From: DASTHV01 sp035718045
GTDB taxonomy: Bacteria > Patescibacteriota > Saccharimonadia > Saccharimonadales > UBA10212
NCBI GenBank assembly: GCA_035718045.1
Contig: DASTHV010000059.1
Location: 1 to 5,515 of the forward strand
Length of the DNA: 5,515 nt
Reading direction: 5' to 3'
The notes under the pieces are model-generated. The model was not told the DNA's origin. It saw only the letters and a list, made by a program, of their open reading frames with translations, and did not search any database. The stretch's first letter is position 1, and each line of letters begins with the position of its first letter. This document shows, in pieces, positions 1-5,142 of this stretch. A program made the position numbers and the translations under genes.

Positions 1-8
1 GGGATAGT

Positions 9-1100
9 ATGTCCATCCGACTATTGAGTTATCTATTATATAAAACCATTTGGTTATTCATTGCGGCGTTCATGTTGTATGAACTTTTTATACAGCTGCT
101 TAAAACGTTCTTTGGAATTAGGGGCCTTTATTATGCTCTTATGGGAGCGGTATTATCAGGTGCCCTGTCTCTTTATTTCTTAGTAGCGCTATTTGGCTAT
201 GGTTTTCAAAATTTCATAGCCGAAGTAGCTCTGGCGTTTGCTGCTATAATTGTCTGCTGTCTAGAAATACAATCCACCAGTCAACAAAGAAAACAAATAT
301 ACATAAGCCTGCTCGCACTGTTCACGGTGGCTTCGACCTGTGTTTGGGTTCTGCCGGGAGCAGTCTTAGGCTTACTTACTATTACAGTCACCGGCAAAGA
401 GTATTTAAGTAAAAAGTCATCGATTAATTACTGGTGCTGGCTGGCTTTAGTAGCGGGGGGTTTTCTTACTCTTTCACAAATATACGTAATCAAGAGCATG
501 AGTTCTAACGGAAATTTGTCATCGCTAAATCTTGGAGGCGCAGTGCCACCTATCAATATACTAGCCGTATTCATTTTAATAATTATTTCAATACTATTAT
601 CAACTAGGGTGCGGCTCAAAAAAGAAGTCTGGCTAGCCGTGATTATTGGATTTGGTTCTTTGGAATTTATCATTCTCACGCTCTATCAGCAGCTCAGTCT
701 CGGAGAACAGAGATACTATGACATTAAGTTAGCGTACATGTGCACCCTAGTGATAGCCACGGTATTGTTCGCATTATTGATACGGTTTTTTGTACCAAAG
801 ACGGGGTTTATCCGCAGAGCAATGCCCGTATGTTTGCTTGGTTTACTGGTTGTGCTACCGTTTTTGCTTGGTATCGATTTAAGGAAATCTGCCTACCCGC
901 TAAAAGATAGTGCACCGATCAAGCCTTCAACCGCTAGCAGCATCTTAAGCTCATCGAACAACGATCCCAACAAAGTCTTCATTACTGACAACGAAGGCGA
1001 GAGTTATTTGGCAACAAAACTCTGGTCAGCAATACGTCCGTACAGTAGCTTGCAACGCCAAACTCTACTTAAAAATATGGATTTGGAGATACATAAATAA
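9..1100 (+). CDS. Polytopic membrane protein of unknown function (5' end may lie outside the window)
   Basis: I do not recognise this 363-residue protein. By eye it has about nine or ten hydrophobic segments, at roughly residues 8-30, 40-62, 67-86, 98-128 (one or two spans), 141-161, 181-199, 207-227, 239-261 and 271-289. A polar tail of about 70 residues follows (290-363). A short RYYDIKLAY stretch (235-243) starts one of the last spans; similar tyrosine/lysine stretches occur in large GT-C-like membrane glycosyltransferases, but this is only an impression. No catalytic motif is evident. The reading frame is open to the left edge and only 8 bases precede the ATG, with no clear ribosome-binding site, so the true start may be further upstream and the protein could be the C-terminal part of a larger one. 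The neighbouring glycan genes make a role in surface polysaccharide assembly plausible, no more. The gene looks more AT-rich than the rhamnose operon. Confidence 0.75.
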   Translation: MSIRLLSYLLYKTIWLFIAAFMLYELFIQLLKTFFGIRGLYYALMGAVLSGALSLYFLVALFGYGFQNFIAEVALAFAAIIVCCLEIQSTSQQRKQIYISLLALFTVASTCVWVLPGAVLGLLTITVTGKEYLSKKSSINYWCWLALVAGGFLTLSQIYVIKSMSSNGNLSSLNLGGAVPPINILAVFILIIISILLSTRVRLKKEVWLAVIIGFGSLEFIILTLYQQLSLGEQRYYDIKLAYMCTLVIATVLFALLIRFFVPKTGFIRRAMPVCLLGLLVVLPFLLGIDLRKSAYPLKDSAPIKPSTASSILSSSNNDPNKVFITDNEGESYLATKLWSAIRPYSSLQRQTLLKNMDLEIHK

Positions 1101-1120
1101 TACTTAACAAGTTAAGTATT
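1099..1120. terminator. Bidirectional terminator-like palindrome between convergent genes
   Basis: AATACTTAAC, two bases (AA), then GTTAAGTATT form a perfect 22-bp palindrome, best drawn as a 9-bp stem with a CAAG tetraloop. On the + strand it continues directly into a short T run (TTTT at 1119-1122). On the - strand it runs into TATTTATG, which is T-rich. It holds the last two bases of the stop codon of the upstream + gene (1098-1100) and the whole stop codon of the - gene (1114-1112). The stem is AT-rich and the T runs are short, so termination strength is uncertain, but the position between convergent genes is ideal. Confidence 0.6.
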
Positions 1121-1672
1121 TTCCTGGTCTAGGTACTTACTCAATTTACTCTTAAGCCTGTGCTTTGTCTTATTGACAGCTCGTAGATGAAAGGTTTTGC
1201 CCCACTCGTCTGTGAACCAACTTGAAGACCATTCTTTGTCCTCGCCTACCCCAAAAATGACTTTGGTTTTGTTGGCCTGGCAGATTTCCCATTCACGAAT
1301 GGTAGACGGGTCAACCGTATCGCCACCCTTTGTATAGACATGCGGTTTTATGATTTTTAAAGCTTCATTTACGCTCATGTCGTCCTCGATTTCAAACGGA
1401 ATAACGTAGTCAACATTTTTAATACCGCTGACAATCAGGCTTCTGGTTGCCAGGTTTTGAAATGGCCGGCCCTTTTTGGCGGTCAGGAACCAGTCGCCAT
1501 TAACAATAACAACCAGCGTATCTCCGTACTTTTTGCTTTGAATAATTAGGCTGATATGGCCGGGGTGTATGGGGTCGTACCCGCCGCTAGTGGCAACTAT
1601 CTTACCGAGTTTTGGCCTTATTTTAGCGAATTCCTGCAAAGAAACGATTTTAGCGCCCCAGGGCTTGTTCAT
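1112..1672 (-). CDS. HxGH-class nucleotidyltransferase (cytidylyltransferase/RfaE2-like), 186 aa
   Basis: This is a small nucleotidyltransferase-fold enzyme that transfers a nucleotide from CTP or ATP to a phosphorylated small molecule. Visible motifs are SGGYDPIHPGH (residues 29-39), with the signature HPGH at 36-39; VNGD (57-60); KKGRP (66-70); an arginine-led helix, ATRSLIVSGIKNVDYV (75-90); KGGD (115-118), as in the heptose-1-phosphate adenylyltransferase branch; and WSSSW (148-152), in the place of the usual S-T/S-T nucleotide motif. The tail after 160 is basic. Sugar-phosphate, glycerol-phosphate or another substrate cannot be decided from sequence. I chose the ATG at 1672-1670 because the conserved fold begins soon after it and a promoter-like TGG-TATACT ends 7 bases upstream. 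The frame stays open up to 1882, but that 70-residue extension would translate AT-rich repeats and the rfbB start, so I reject it. It has no Shine-Dalgarno sequence and is transcribed divergently from the rhamnose operon. Confidence 0.88.
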   Translation of the reverse strand: MNKPWGAKIVSLQEFAKIRPKLGKIVATSGGYDPIHPGHISLIIQSKKYGDTLVVIVNGDWFLTAKKGRPFQNLATRSLIVSGIKNVDYVIPFEIEDDMSVNEALKIIKPHVYTKGGDTVDPSTIREWEICQANKTKVIFGVGEDKEWSSSWFTDEWGKTFHLRAVNKTKHRLKSKLSKYLDQENT

Positions 1673-1679
1673 CCCCAAA

Positions 1680-1688
1680 AGTATACCA
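1680..1688 (-). promoter_or_regulatory. Extended -10 promoter, leaderless type, for the nucleotidyltransferase
   Basis: Read on the minus strand, TGG-TATACT is followed by seven bases (TTTGGGG) and then the ATG at 1672. TATACT matches the TATAAT consensus at five of six positions, and the TGn extension is present. Transcription would start at or within one base of the ATG, giving a leaderless mRNA, which fits the lack of a Shine-Dalgarno sequence. No good -35 is seen; extended -10 promoters often lack one. The glycosyltransferase start at 5143 has the same arrangement. Confidence 0.5.
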
Positions 1689-1707
1689 AAACCATCGCTT
1701 AAACAGT

Positions 1708-1713
1708 TATAAT
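1708..1713 (+). promoter_or_regulatory. Candidate distal -10 (TATAAT) for the rhamnose operon
   Basis: This is a perfect TATAAT hexamer on the + strand, 125 bases before the rfbB start. No convincing -35 lies at 16-18 bases (the region reads around ACCAAA) and there is no TGn extension. If used, transcription would start near 1719-1721 and the mRNA would carry the short ORF at 1731, the heptamer array and the complete hairpin. It lies 22 bases from the divergent -10 of the minus-strand gene. Confidence 0.35.
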
Positions 1714-1730
1714 AGATGGGGAAGCTGTTT

Positions 1731-1766
1731 ATGAAAGAGTTACGAGAATTTCTTTTGGAGTTGTGA
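1731..1766 (+). CDS. Possible 11-codon leader ORF upstream of rfbB
   Basis: ATG at 1731 opens an ORF reading MKELREFLLEL and ending at TGA 1764-1766. An in-frame ATG at 1716 would extend it to 16 residues (MGKLF added). A GGGGA stretch (1718-1722) sits 8 bases before the 1731 ATG and could serve as a weak Shine-Dalgarno sequence. Four of eleven residues are leucine. It lies just after the TATAAT at 1708 and its stop falls in the first heptamer of the repeat array. It may be a leader peptide, a remnant of a duplicated gene start, or chance; short ORFs of this length are common at random. Confidence 0.2.
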   Translation: MKELREFLLEL

Positions 1767-1816
1767 ATTGGAAATTGATAAATTATTGAAAATTGTGAAT
1801 TGGAAATTGATAATTG
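1764..1816. repeat. Degenerate ATTG-rich heptamer array with a 21-bp direct repeat
   Basis: The stretch is built of 7-base units ending in AATTG: TGAATTG, GAAATTG, an expanded ATAAATTATTG, AAAATTG, TGAATTG, GAAATTG, ATAATTG. This creates a perfect 21-bp direct repeat, at 1761-1781 and 1793-1813, offset by 32 bases. The array ends at 1816 and the hairpin over the rfbB start begins at 1817. It may be a slippage-prone minisatellite, a spaced protein-binding region, or AT-rich promoter DNA. No coding role is plausible on either strand. Confidence 0.75.
1786..1814 (+). promoter_or_regulatory. Candidate proximal promoter of the rhamnose operon inside the repeat array
   Basis: TTGAAA (1786-1791), a 17-base spacer and GATAAT (1809-1814) match the housekeeping promoter consensus at ten of twelve positions with optimal spacing. 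Transcription would begin near 1820-1822, inside the left arm of the hairpin, about 18 bases before the rfbB GTG, and the transcript would still include the AAGGAG ribosome-binding site. AT-rich repeats yield such matches by chance, so this is only a candidate. Confidence 0.4.
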
Positions 1817-1847
1817 CAGCTTCACAAGGAGTTGCCTTGTGAAGCTG
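1817..1847 (+). promoter_or_regulatory. Perfect 13-bp hairpin enclosing the rfbB ribosome-binding site and start codon
   Basis: CAGCTTCACAAGG (1817-1829), loop AGTTG (1830-1834) and CCTTGTGAAGCTG (1835-1847) form a perfect stem with seven G-C pairs. The Shine-Dalgarno AAGGAG (1826-1831) has its AAGG in the stem and its AG in the loop. The GTG start (1839-1841) is paired with CAC (1823-1825). In the RNA this should hinder initiation of rfbB until it is melted or bound. No T run follows, so it is not an intrinsic terminator. Confidence 0.6.
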
Positions 1848-2834
1848 TTGGTTACCGGCGGGGCGGGGTTCATCGGCTCCAACTTTGTTCATTATGTTTA
1901 TCGCGAGCGACCCGACTGGCATATCACCGTCTTTGATAAACTGACTTACGCCGGGAATTTAAAAAACCTGGAAGGCTTGGATGATAGCCGCTATTCGTTC
2001 ATTAAGGGCGATATCTGCGACGAGGCGGCCATTGAACAAGCCGTGGGCGATGTCGACACCGTAGTCCACTTCGCGGCCGAGTCGCACGTAGACAACTCCC
2101 TGCATGGCCCGGGAGAATTTGTGAACACTAACGTAGTGGGGACTTATCATGTCTTAGAGGCCGCGCGCAAACATAAAAAACGCCTGCATCACATCTCGAC
2201 GGATGAAGTTTATGGCGATCTGGAGTCCGACGACCCCAAGTTCAATGAAAAGACCCCTTACAATCCCTCTAGCCCCTACTCCGCTACCAAAGCCGGCTCA
2301 GACCATCTGGTACGGGCCTGGGCGCGTAGTTTTGGCGTGCCGGCCACCATGTCCAATTGTTCAAACAACTACGGACCATATCAGCACGTTGAAAAATTCA
2401 TACCTCGTCAGATAACCAATATTTTGTCGGGCGAACGGCCCAAGCTGTACGGCAACGGTGAAAATATCCGCGACTGGATACACGCCGAGGATCACAGCTC
2501 GGCAATACTAGCTATTCTGGAAAAGGGCAAGCTTGGCGAAACCTATATGATTGGCGCCAATGGCGAAAAAACCAACAAAGAGGTTCTGGAAACCATTCTG
2601 GAATTGATGGGCAAGAATAAGGATGACTATGAGCCTGTGCCGGATCGCCCCGGACATGATTTGCGTTATGCTATAGACTCTACAAAAATACGGCAGGAGC
2701 TTGGCTGGCAGCCAAAGTACACTGATTTCCGCGAGGGCCTGAGGCAAACGATAGATTGGTACAAAGCGAATGAAGCTTGGTGGAAACCTCAAAAGGCCGA
2801 AACTGAAGCTAAGTATAAGGAGCTTGGACGATAA
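1839..2834 (+). CDS. rfbB: dTDP-glucose 4,6-dehydratase
   Basis: RfbB (RmlB) converts dTDP-glucose to dTDP-4-keto-6-deoxyglucose using bound NAD+, the second step of dTDP-L-rhamnose synthesis in the cytoplasm. The 331-residue protein is of normal family length. It has the Rossmann NAD-binding TGGAGFIGS (residues 6-14), HFAAESHVD (77-85), the catalytic STDEVYG (120-126, with the T-D-E triad at 121-123) and YSATK (147-151, the Y-xxx-K pair). SNNYGPYQHVEKFIP (175-189) and RDWIHAEDHS (211-220) are also typical of RmlB. The GTG start is chosen because AAGGAG lies 7 bases upstream and the protein then begins MKLLVTGG, as expected; a TTG at 1800 would add 13 residues of translated repeat. It is the first gene of the operon. 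Its stop overlaps the rfbC start by one base (TAATG). Its start is enclosed in a strong hairpin, suggesting translational control. Confidence 0.96.
   Translation: MKLLVTGGAGFIGSNFVHYVYRERPDWHITVFDKLTYAGNLKNLEGLDDSRYSFIKGDICDEAAIEQAVGDVDTVVHFAAESHVDNSLHGPGEFVNTNVVGTYHVLEAARKHKKRLHHISTDEVYGDLESDDPKFNEKTPYNPSSPYSATKAGSDHLVRAWARSFGVPATMSNCSNNYGPYQHVEKFIPRQITNILSGERPKLYGNGENIRDWIHAEDHSSAILAILEKGKLGETYMIGANGEKTNKEVLETILELMGKNKDDYEPVPDRPGHDLRYAIDSTKIRQELGWQPKYTDFREGLRQTIDWYKANEAWWKPQKAETEAKYKELGR
2817..2822 (+). promoter_or_regulatory. Ribosome-binding site of rfbC
   Basis: AAGGAG lies inside the end of rfbB, 11 bases before the ATG at 2834. The spacing is rather long, but the TAATG stop-start overlap allows coupled re-initiation. 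The same hexamer serves rfbB (1826) and rfbA (4243). Confidence 0.6.
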
Positions 2835-3406
2835 TGGCATCTGTGCCGACGACAGAATTCACCGCGCACGAAACCGAAATTCCCGGTCTTTTGATTTTTG
2901 ACGTTACCAGCATCGGTGATGACCGCGGTTGGTTCCAGGAAAAGTATCAAAAAGAGAAGTTGGTAGCCTCAGGTATGCCAAGCGATTTTACAGTAGTTCA
3001 AACAAACGTGGCCTACAATAAACAACCTGGCGTAGCACGGGGACTGCACGCCGAACCATGGGATAAATATATCTCTGTAGCCAGTGGAAGAATTTTTGTT
3101 GCATATGTCGACTTAAGATCTGGGGATAGTTATGGTAAAGTAGTAGCCCTCGAAGTGGACAACAATAAAGCTGTATACATACCCAAAGGCGTGGGCAACT
3201 CTTATCAAACCCTTACCGAAGATGTCTATTACATCTACAGCGTTAATGATCACTGGCGGGCTGAAAGCTACAGCAAATACCCGGCTGTGAACATGGCGGA
3301 TCCTGCTCTCAAAATCAATTGGCCTATCAGCCTGGATCAGGCCACAGTTTCGGATAGGGACCGGGGATTACCTGGATTTGCTGAAATTAAAGCTTTGGAG
3401 CTTTGA
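2834..3406 (+). CDS. rfbC: dTDP-4-dehydrorhamnose 3,5-epimerase, streptococcal/actinobacterial type
   Basis: RfbC (RmlC) epimerises C3 and C5 of dTDP-4-keto-6-deoxyglucose, the third step to dTDP-L-rhamnose. It is a 190-residue cupin protein. Visible are DDRGWFQEKYQKEKL (29-43), ARGLHAEPWDKYISVASG (68-85) with the catalytic histidine H72, VDLRSGDSYG (92-101), IPKGVGNSYQTL (116-127), the tyrosine-rich VYYIYSVNDHW (131-141), ADPALKINWP (155-164) and VSDRD (172-176), where D176 is the likely partner of the catalytic histidine. Enterobacterial RmlC has GFAHGF where this protein has GVGNSY, so asparagine 122 replaces a histidine. From memory, streptococcal RmlC has GVANGF and the same RGLHAEPWDKYISVA core, so this is a subfamily trait rather than an inactivating change. 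The gene overlaps rfbB and rfbD by one base on each side (TAATG, TGATG). Confidence 0.93.
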   Translation: MASVPTTEFTAHETEIPGLLIFDVTSIGDDRGWFQEKYQKEKLVASGMPSDFTVVQTNVAYNKQPGVARGLHAEPWDKYISVASGRIFVAYVDLRSGDSYGKVVALEVDNNKAVYIPKGVGNSYQTLTEDVYYIYSVNDHWRAESYSKYPAVNMADPALKINWPISLDQATVSDRDRGLPGFAEIKALEL

Positions 3407-4260
3407 TGGACGATTCCAAATTCCTGATAACTGGAGCTGACGGTCAGCTTGGCCGGGCGCTACAGGCCAAGTACCCAAATGCCCGGGCCACGGATTCACA
3501 GGAGTTGGACATAACTGACCAGCAGGCAGTAAGTGATTTTGATTGGGGCAATATCAGTACCATAATCAACGCTGCCGCTTACACCGACGTTGACGGCGCC
3601 GAAACGCAAGAAGGCCGGGTGGCTGCTTGGCGGGTCAACGGCCATGGTGTAGTCAATTTGACAGCAGCGGCAATCAAGCATGACGTCACATTGGTTCACA
3701 TTTCTACCGAATATGTCTTTGATGGTAGACAAAACCCACACACGGAGGATGAACCGTTCAGTCCGCTGAGTGTTTATGGCGCTAGCAAGGCCGCTGGTGA
3801 AATCGTCGCGTCCATGGCTCCAAAGCATTACATTCTGCGGGCTAGTTGGTTGGTTGGTGACGGTAAGAATTTTGTACGTACTATGTTAGGCTTGGGCCAG
3901 AATGGCACAGCGCCAACTGTAGTAGCTGATCAAATCGGCCGACTGACTTTCTCGGACGAATTGGTTAAGGCCATCGACCATCTATTGAAACAGGGGTCAG
4001 TCTACGGTGTCTACAATGTCAGCAGTGACGGCCAGCCCGCCAGCTGGGCGGATGTGGCACGCGAGATTTTTAAGAATGCTGGGTTTAGCTTGCAAGTTAC
4101 CGATACAACTACCGAAAAATATTATGCCAATAAGCCAACATCCGCCAAGCGCCCGCTCAGTAGCGTTTTTGACCTTACCAAAATCAAGTCGACCGGGCTA
4201 AAGCTGCAAGATTGGCGTGACGATTTAAAAGTATATATAAGCAAGGAGTTAAATAGATGA
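3406..4260 (+). CDS. rfbD: dTDP-4-dehydrorhamnose reductase
   Basis: RfbD (RmlD) reduces dTDP-4-keto-L-rhamnose to dTDP-L-rhamnose with NAD(P)H, the last step of the pathway. The 284-residue short-chain dehydrogenase has ITGADGQLG (8-16) for the cofactor, INAAAYTDVDGAE (54-66), HISTEYVFDG (98-107) and the catalytic YGASK (124-128). RASWLVGDGKNFVRTM (145-160) and VADQIGRLTFSDEL (173-186) follow, as in RmlD. Family members usually read STDYVFDG; here the aspartate is glutamate (E102), next to the conserved threonine T101, which should be tolerated. I chose the ATG at 3406 rather than the preceding TTG at 3403 because GGAG (3397-3400) is 5 bases upstream and it gives the TGATG overlap with rfbC. 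Actinobacterial relatives of this epimerase and reductase are often fused in one polypeptide; here they are separate but adjoining. The stop overlaps rfbA by four bases (ATGA). Confidence 0.94.
   Translation: MDDSKFLITGADGQLGRALQAKYPNARATDSQELDITDQQAVSDFDWGNISTIINAAAYTDVDGAETQEGRVAAWRVNGHGVVNLTAAAIKHDVTLVHISTEYVFDGRQNPHTEDEPFSPLSVYGASKAAGEIVASMAPKHYILRASWLVGDGKNFVRTMLGLGQNGTAPTVVADQIGRLTFSDELVKAIDHLLKQGSVYGVYNVSSDGQPASWADVAREIFKNAGFSLQVTDTTTEKYYANKPTSAKRPLSSVFDLTKIKSTGLKLQDWRDDLKVYISKELNR
4243..4248 (+). promoter_or_regulatory. Ribosome-binding site of rfbA
   Basis: AAGGAG lies 8 bases before the rfbA ATG at 4257, inside the end of rfbD. It fixes the start and fits translational coupling through the ATGA overlap. 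Confidence 0.75.
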
Positions 4261-5114
4261 AAGGGATCGTTTTAGCCGGTGGATCCGGCACCCGCTTGTA
4301 CCCGATAACATTGGCCAATAGCAAACAATTGCTGCCAGTTTACGACAAGCCAATGATTTATTACCCCCTAAGCACCTTAATCGGCGCCGGGATACGTGAA
4401 ATCCTGCTAATTTCCACGCCTCACGACTTACCTCGCTACCAACAACTACTCGGCGACGGCAGCCAGCTGGGCTGCAAATTCAGTTATATAGTTCAGGAAA
4501 AACCAAACGGCCTAGCCGAGGCCTTCATAATCGGCGAACAATTCCTAAACGGTGACAAAGTCGTAATGATGCTAGGCGATAATATCTTTTATGGCAGTCA
4601 GATGGACTCGCTTAAGAATCTTGTGGATGTAGACGGCGGATATATTTTTGGCGCCAAGGTTGTCGACCCGGAACGTTATGGCATTGTGGAATTTGACGAA
4701 CAGATGAACGTCGTTTCCATCGAAGAAAAGCCCAAACATCCCAAGTCCGACTACGCTATTCCTGGCCTATATTTTTACGACAACCAAGTGATTGAATACG
4801 CCAAACAAGTTAAACCAAGTGAACGTGGCGAGCTGGAAATAACAGAGCTGCATAATGCATATCTACGCGCGGGCAAACTTAAAGTCCAGCTGTTGGACCG
4901 CGGCACGGCCTGGCTGGATACCGGCACTTTTGAGACGCTTAATCAGGCCGCTCAGTTCGTCCAAGTCGTAGAGGAGCGTCAAGGCCTTAAAGTCGGCTGT
5001 ATCGAAGAGGCCGCTTGGCGCCAGGGTTTTATTGATGATGAACAGCTTAAAAAGTTAGCCGAGCCACTGCAAAAATCTGGCTACGGCCAATACTTGTTGC
5101 AGTTTAACAGTTAG
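4257..5114 (+). CDS. rfbA: Glucose-1-phosphate thymidylyltransferase
   Basis: RfbA (RmlA) joins glucose-1-phosphate and dTTP to give dTDP-glucose and pyrophosphate, the first and usually feedback-regulated step of the pathway. The 285-residue length is close to the normal size. The nucleotidyltransferase signature LAGGSGTRLYP (6-16) is followed by SKQLLPVYDKPMIYYPLS (22-39) with the catalytic K23. QEKPNGLAEAF (80-90), GDN (107-109, metal-binding D108), EEKPKHPKSDYAIPGLYFYD (156-175), RGELEITELHNAY (190-202) and WLDTGTFETL (219-228, second metal-binding D221) complete the family pattern. It is the last gene of the operon although it acts first. Its ATG overlaps the rfbD stop by four bases. No hairpin with a T run is seen after its TAG stop, so some transcription may continue into the glycosyltransferase. 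Confidence 0.97.
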   Translation: MKGIVLAGGSGTRLYPITLANSKQLLPVYDKPMIYYPLSTLIGAGIREILLISTPHDLPRYQQLLGDGSQLGCKFSYIVQEKPNGLAEAFIIGEQFLNGDKVVMMLGDNIFYGSQMDSLKNLVDVDGGYIFGAKVVDPERYGIVEFDEQMNVVSIEEKPKHPKSDYAIPGLYFYDNQVIEYAKQVKPSERGELEITELHNAYLRAGKLKVQLLDRGTAWLDTGTFETLNQAAQFVQVVEERQGLKVGCIEEAAWRQGFIDDEQLKKLAEPLQKSGYGQYLLQFNS

Positions 5115-5126
5115 AGTCAACCCGCT

Positions 5127-5135
5127 TGGTATGAT
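5127..5135 (+). promoter_or_regulatory. Extended -10 promoter, leaderless type, for the glycosyltransferase
   Basis: TGG-TATGAT lies in the 28-base gap after rfbA, followed by seven bases (ATAGGTT) and then the ATG at 5143. The hexamer matches TATAAT at five of six positions and has the TGn extension. A TTAACA (5104-5109) could be a -35, but at 20 bases it is too far to be convincing. The start codon lacks a usable Shine-Dalgarno sequence (AGG lies only two bases away), which fits leaderless initiation. Confidence 0.45.
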
Positions 5136-5142
5136 ATAGGTT

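Noticed and set aside
428..679. Minus-strand ORF of 83 codons inside the membrane protein gene
   Set aside because: It is antisense to a convincing hydrophobic protein, has no recognisable motif and no promoter or ribosome-binding site worth noting. The same holds for the other overlapping frames at 1959-2150, 2203-2415, 2508-2840, 3496-3828 and 4007-4201.
1800..1838. TTG start at 1800 for rfbB adding 13 residues
   Set aside because: The extra residues come from the repeat and hairpin arm; the GTG at 1839 has AAGGAG at ideal spacing and begins the Rossmann fold at the normal place.
1817..1847. Hairpin as a transcription terminator or attenuator
   Set aside because: No T run follows on the + strand and the - strand flank is mixed AT, and the right arm lies inside the rfbB coding region.
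1673..1882. N-terminal extension of 70 residues on the minus-strand nucleotidyltransferase
   Set aside because: It would translate the heptamer array and the antisense of the rfbB start, giving low-complexity Ser/Asn/Ile-rich sequence with no family similarity. The ATG at 1672 has a promoter at leaderless distance.
3403..3405. TTG as the start of rfbD
   Set aside because: The adjacent ATG at 3406 has better spacing to GGAG and gives a standard TGATG overlap.
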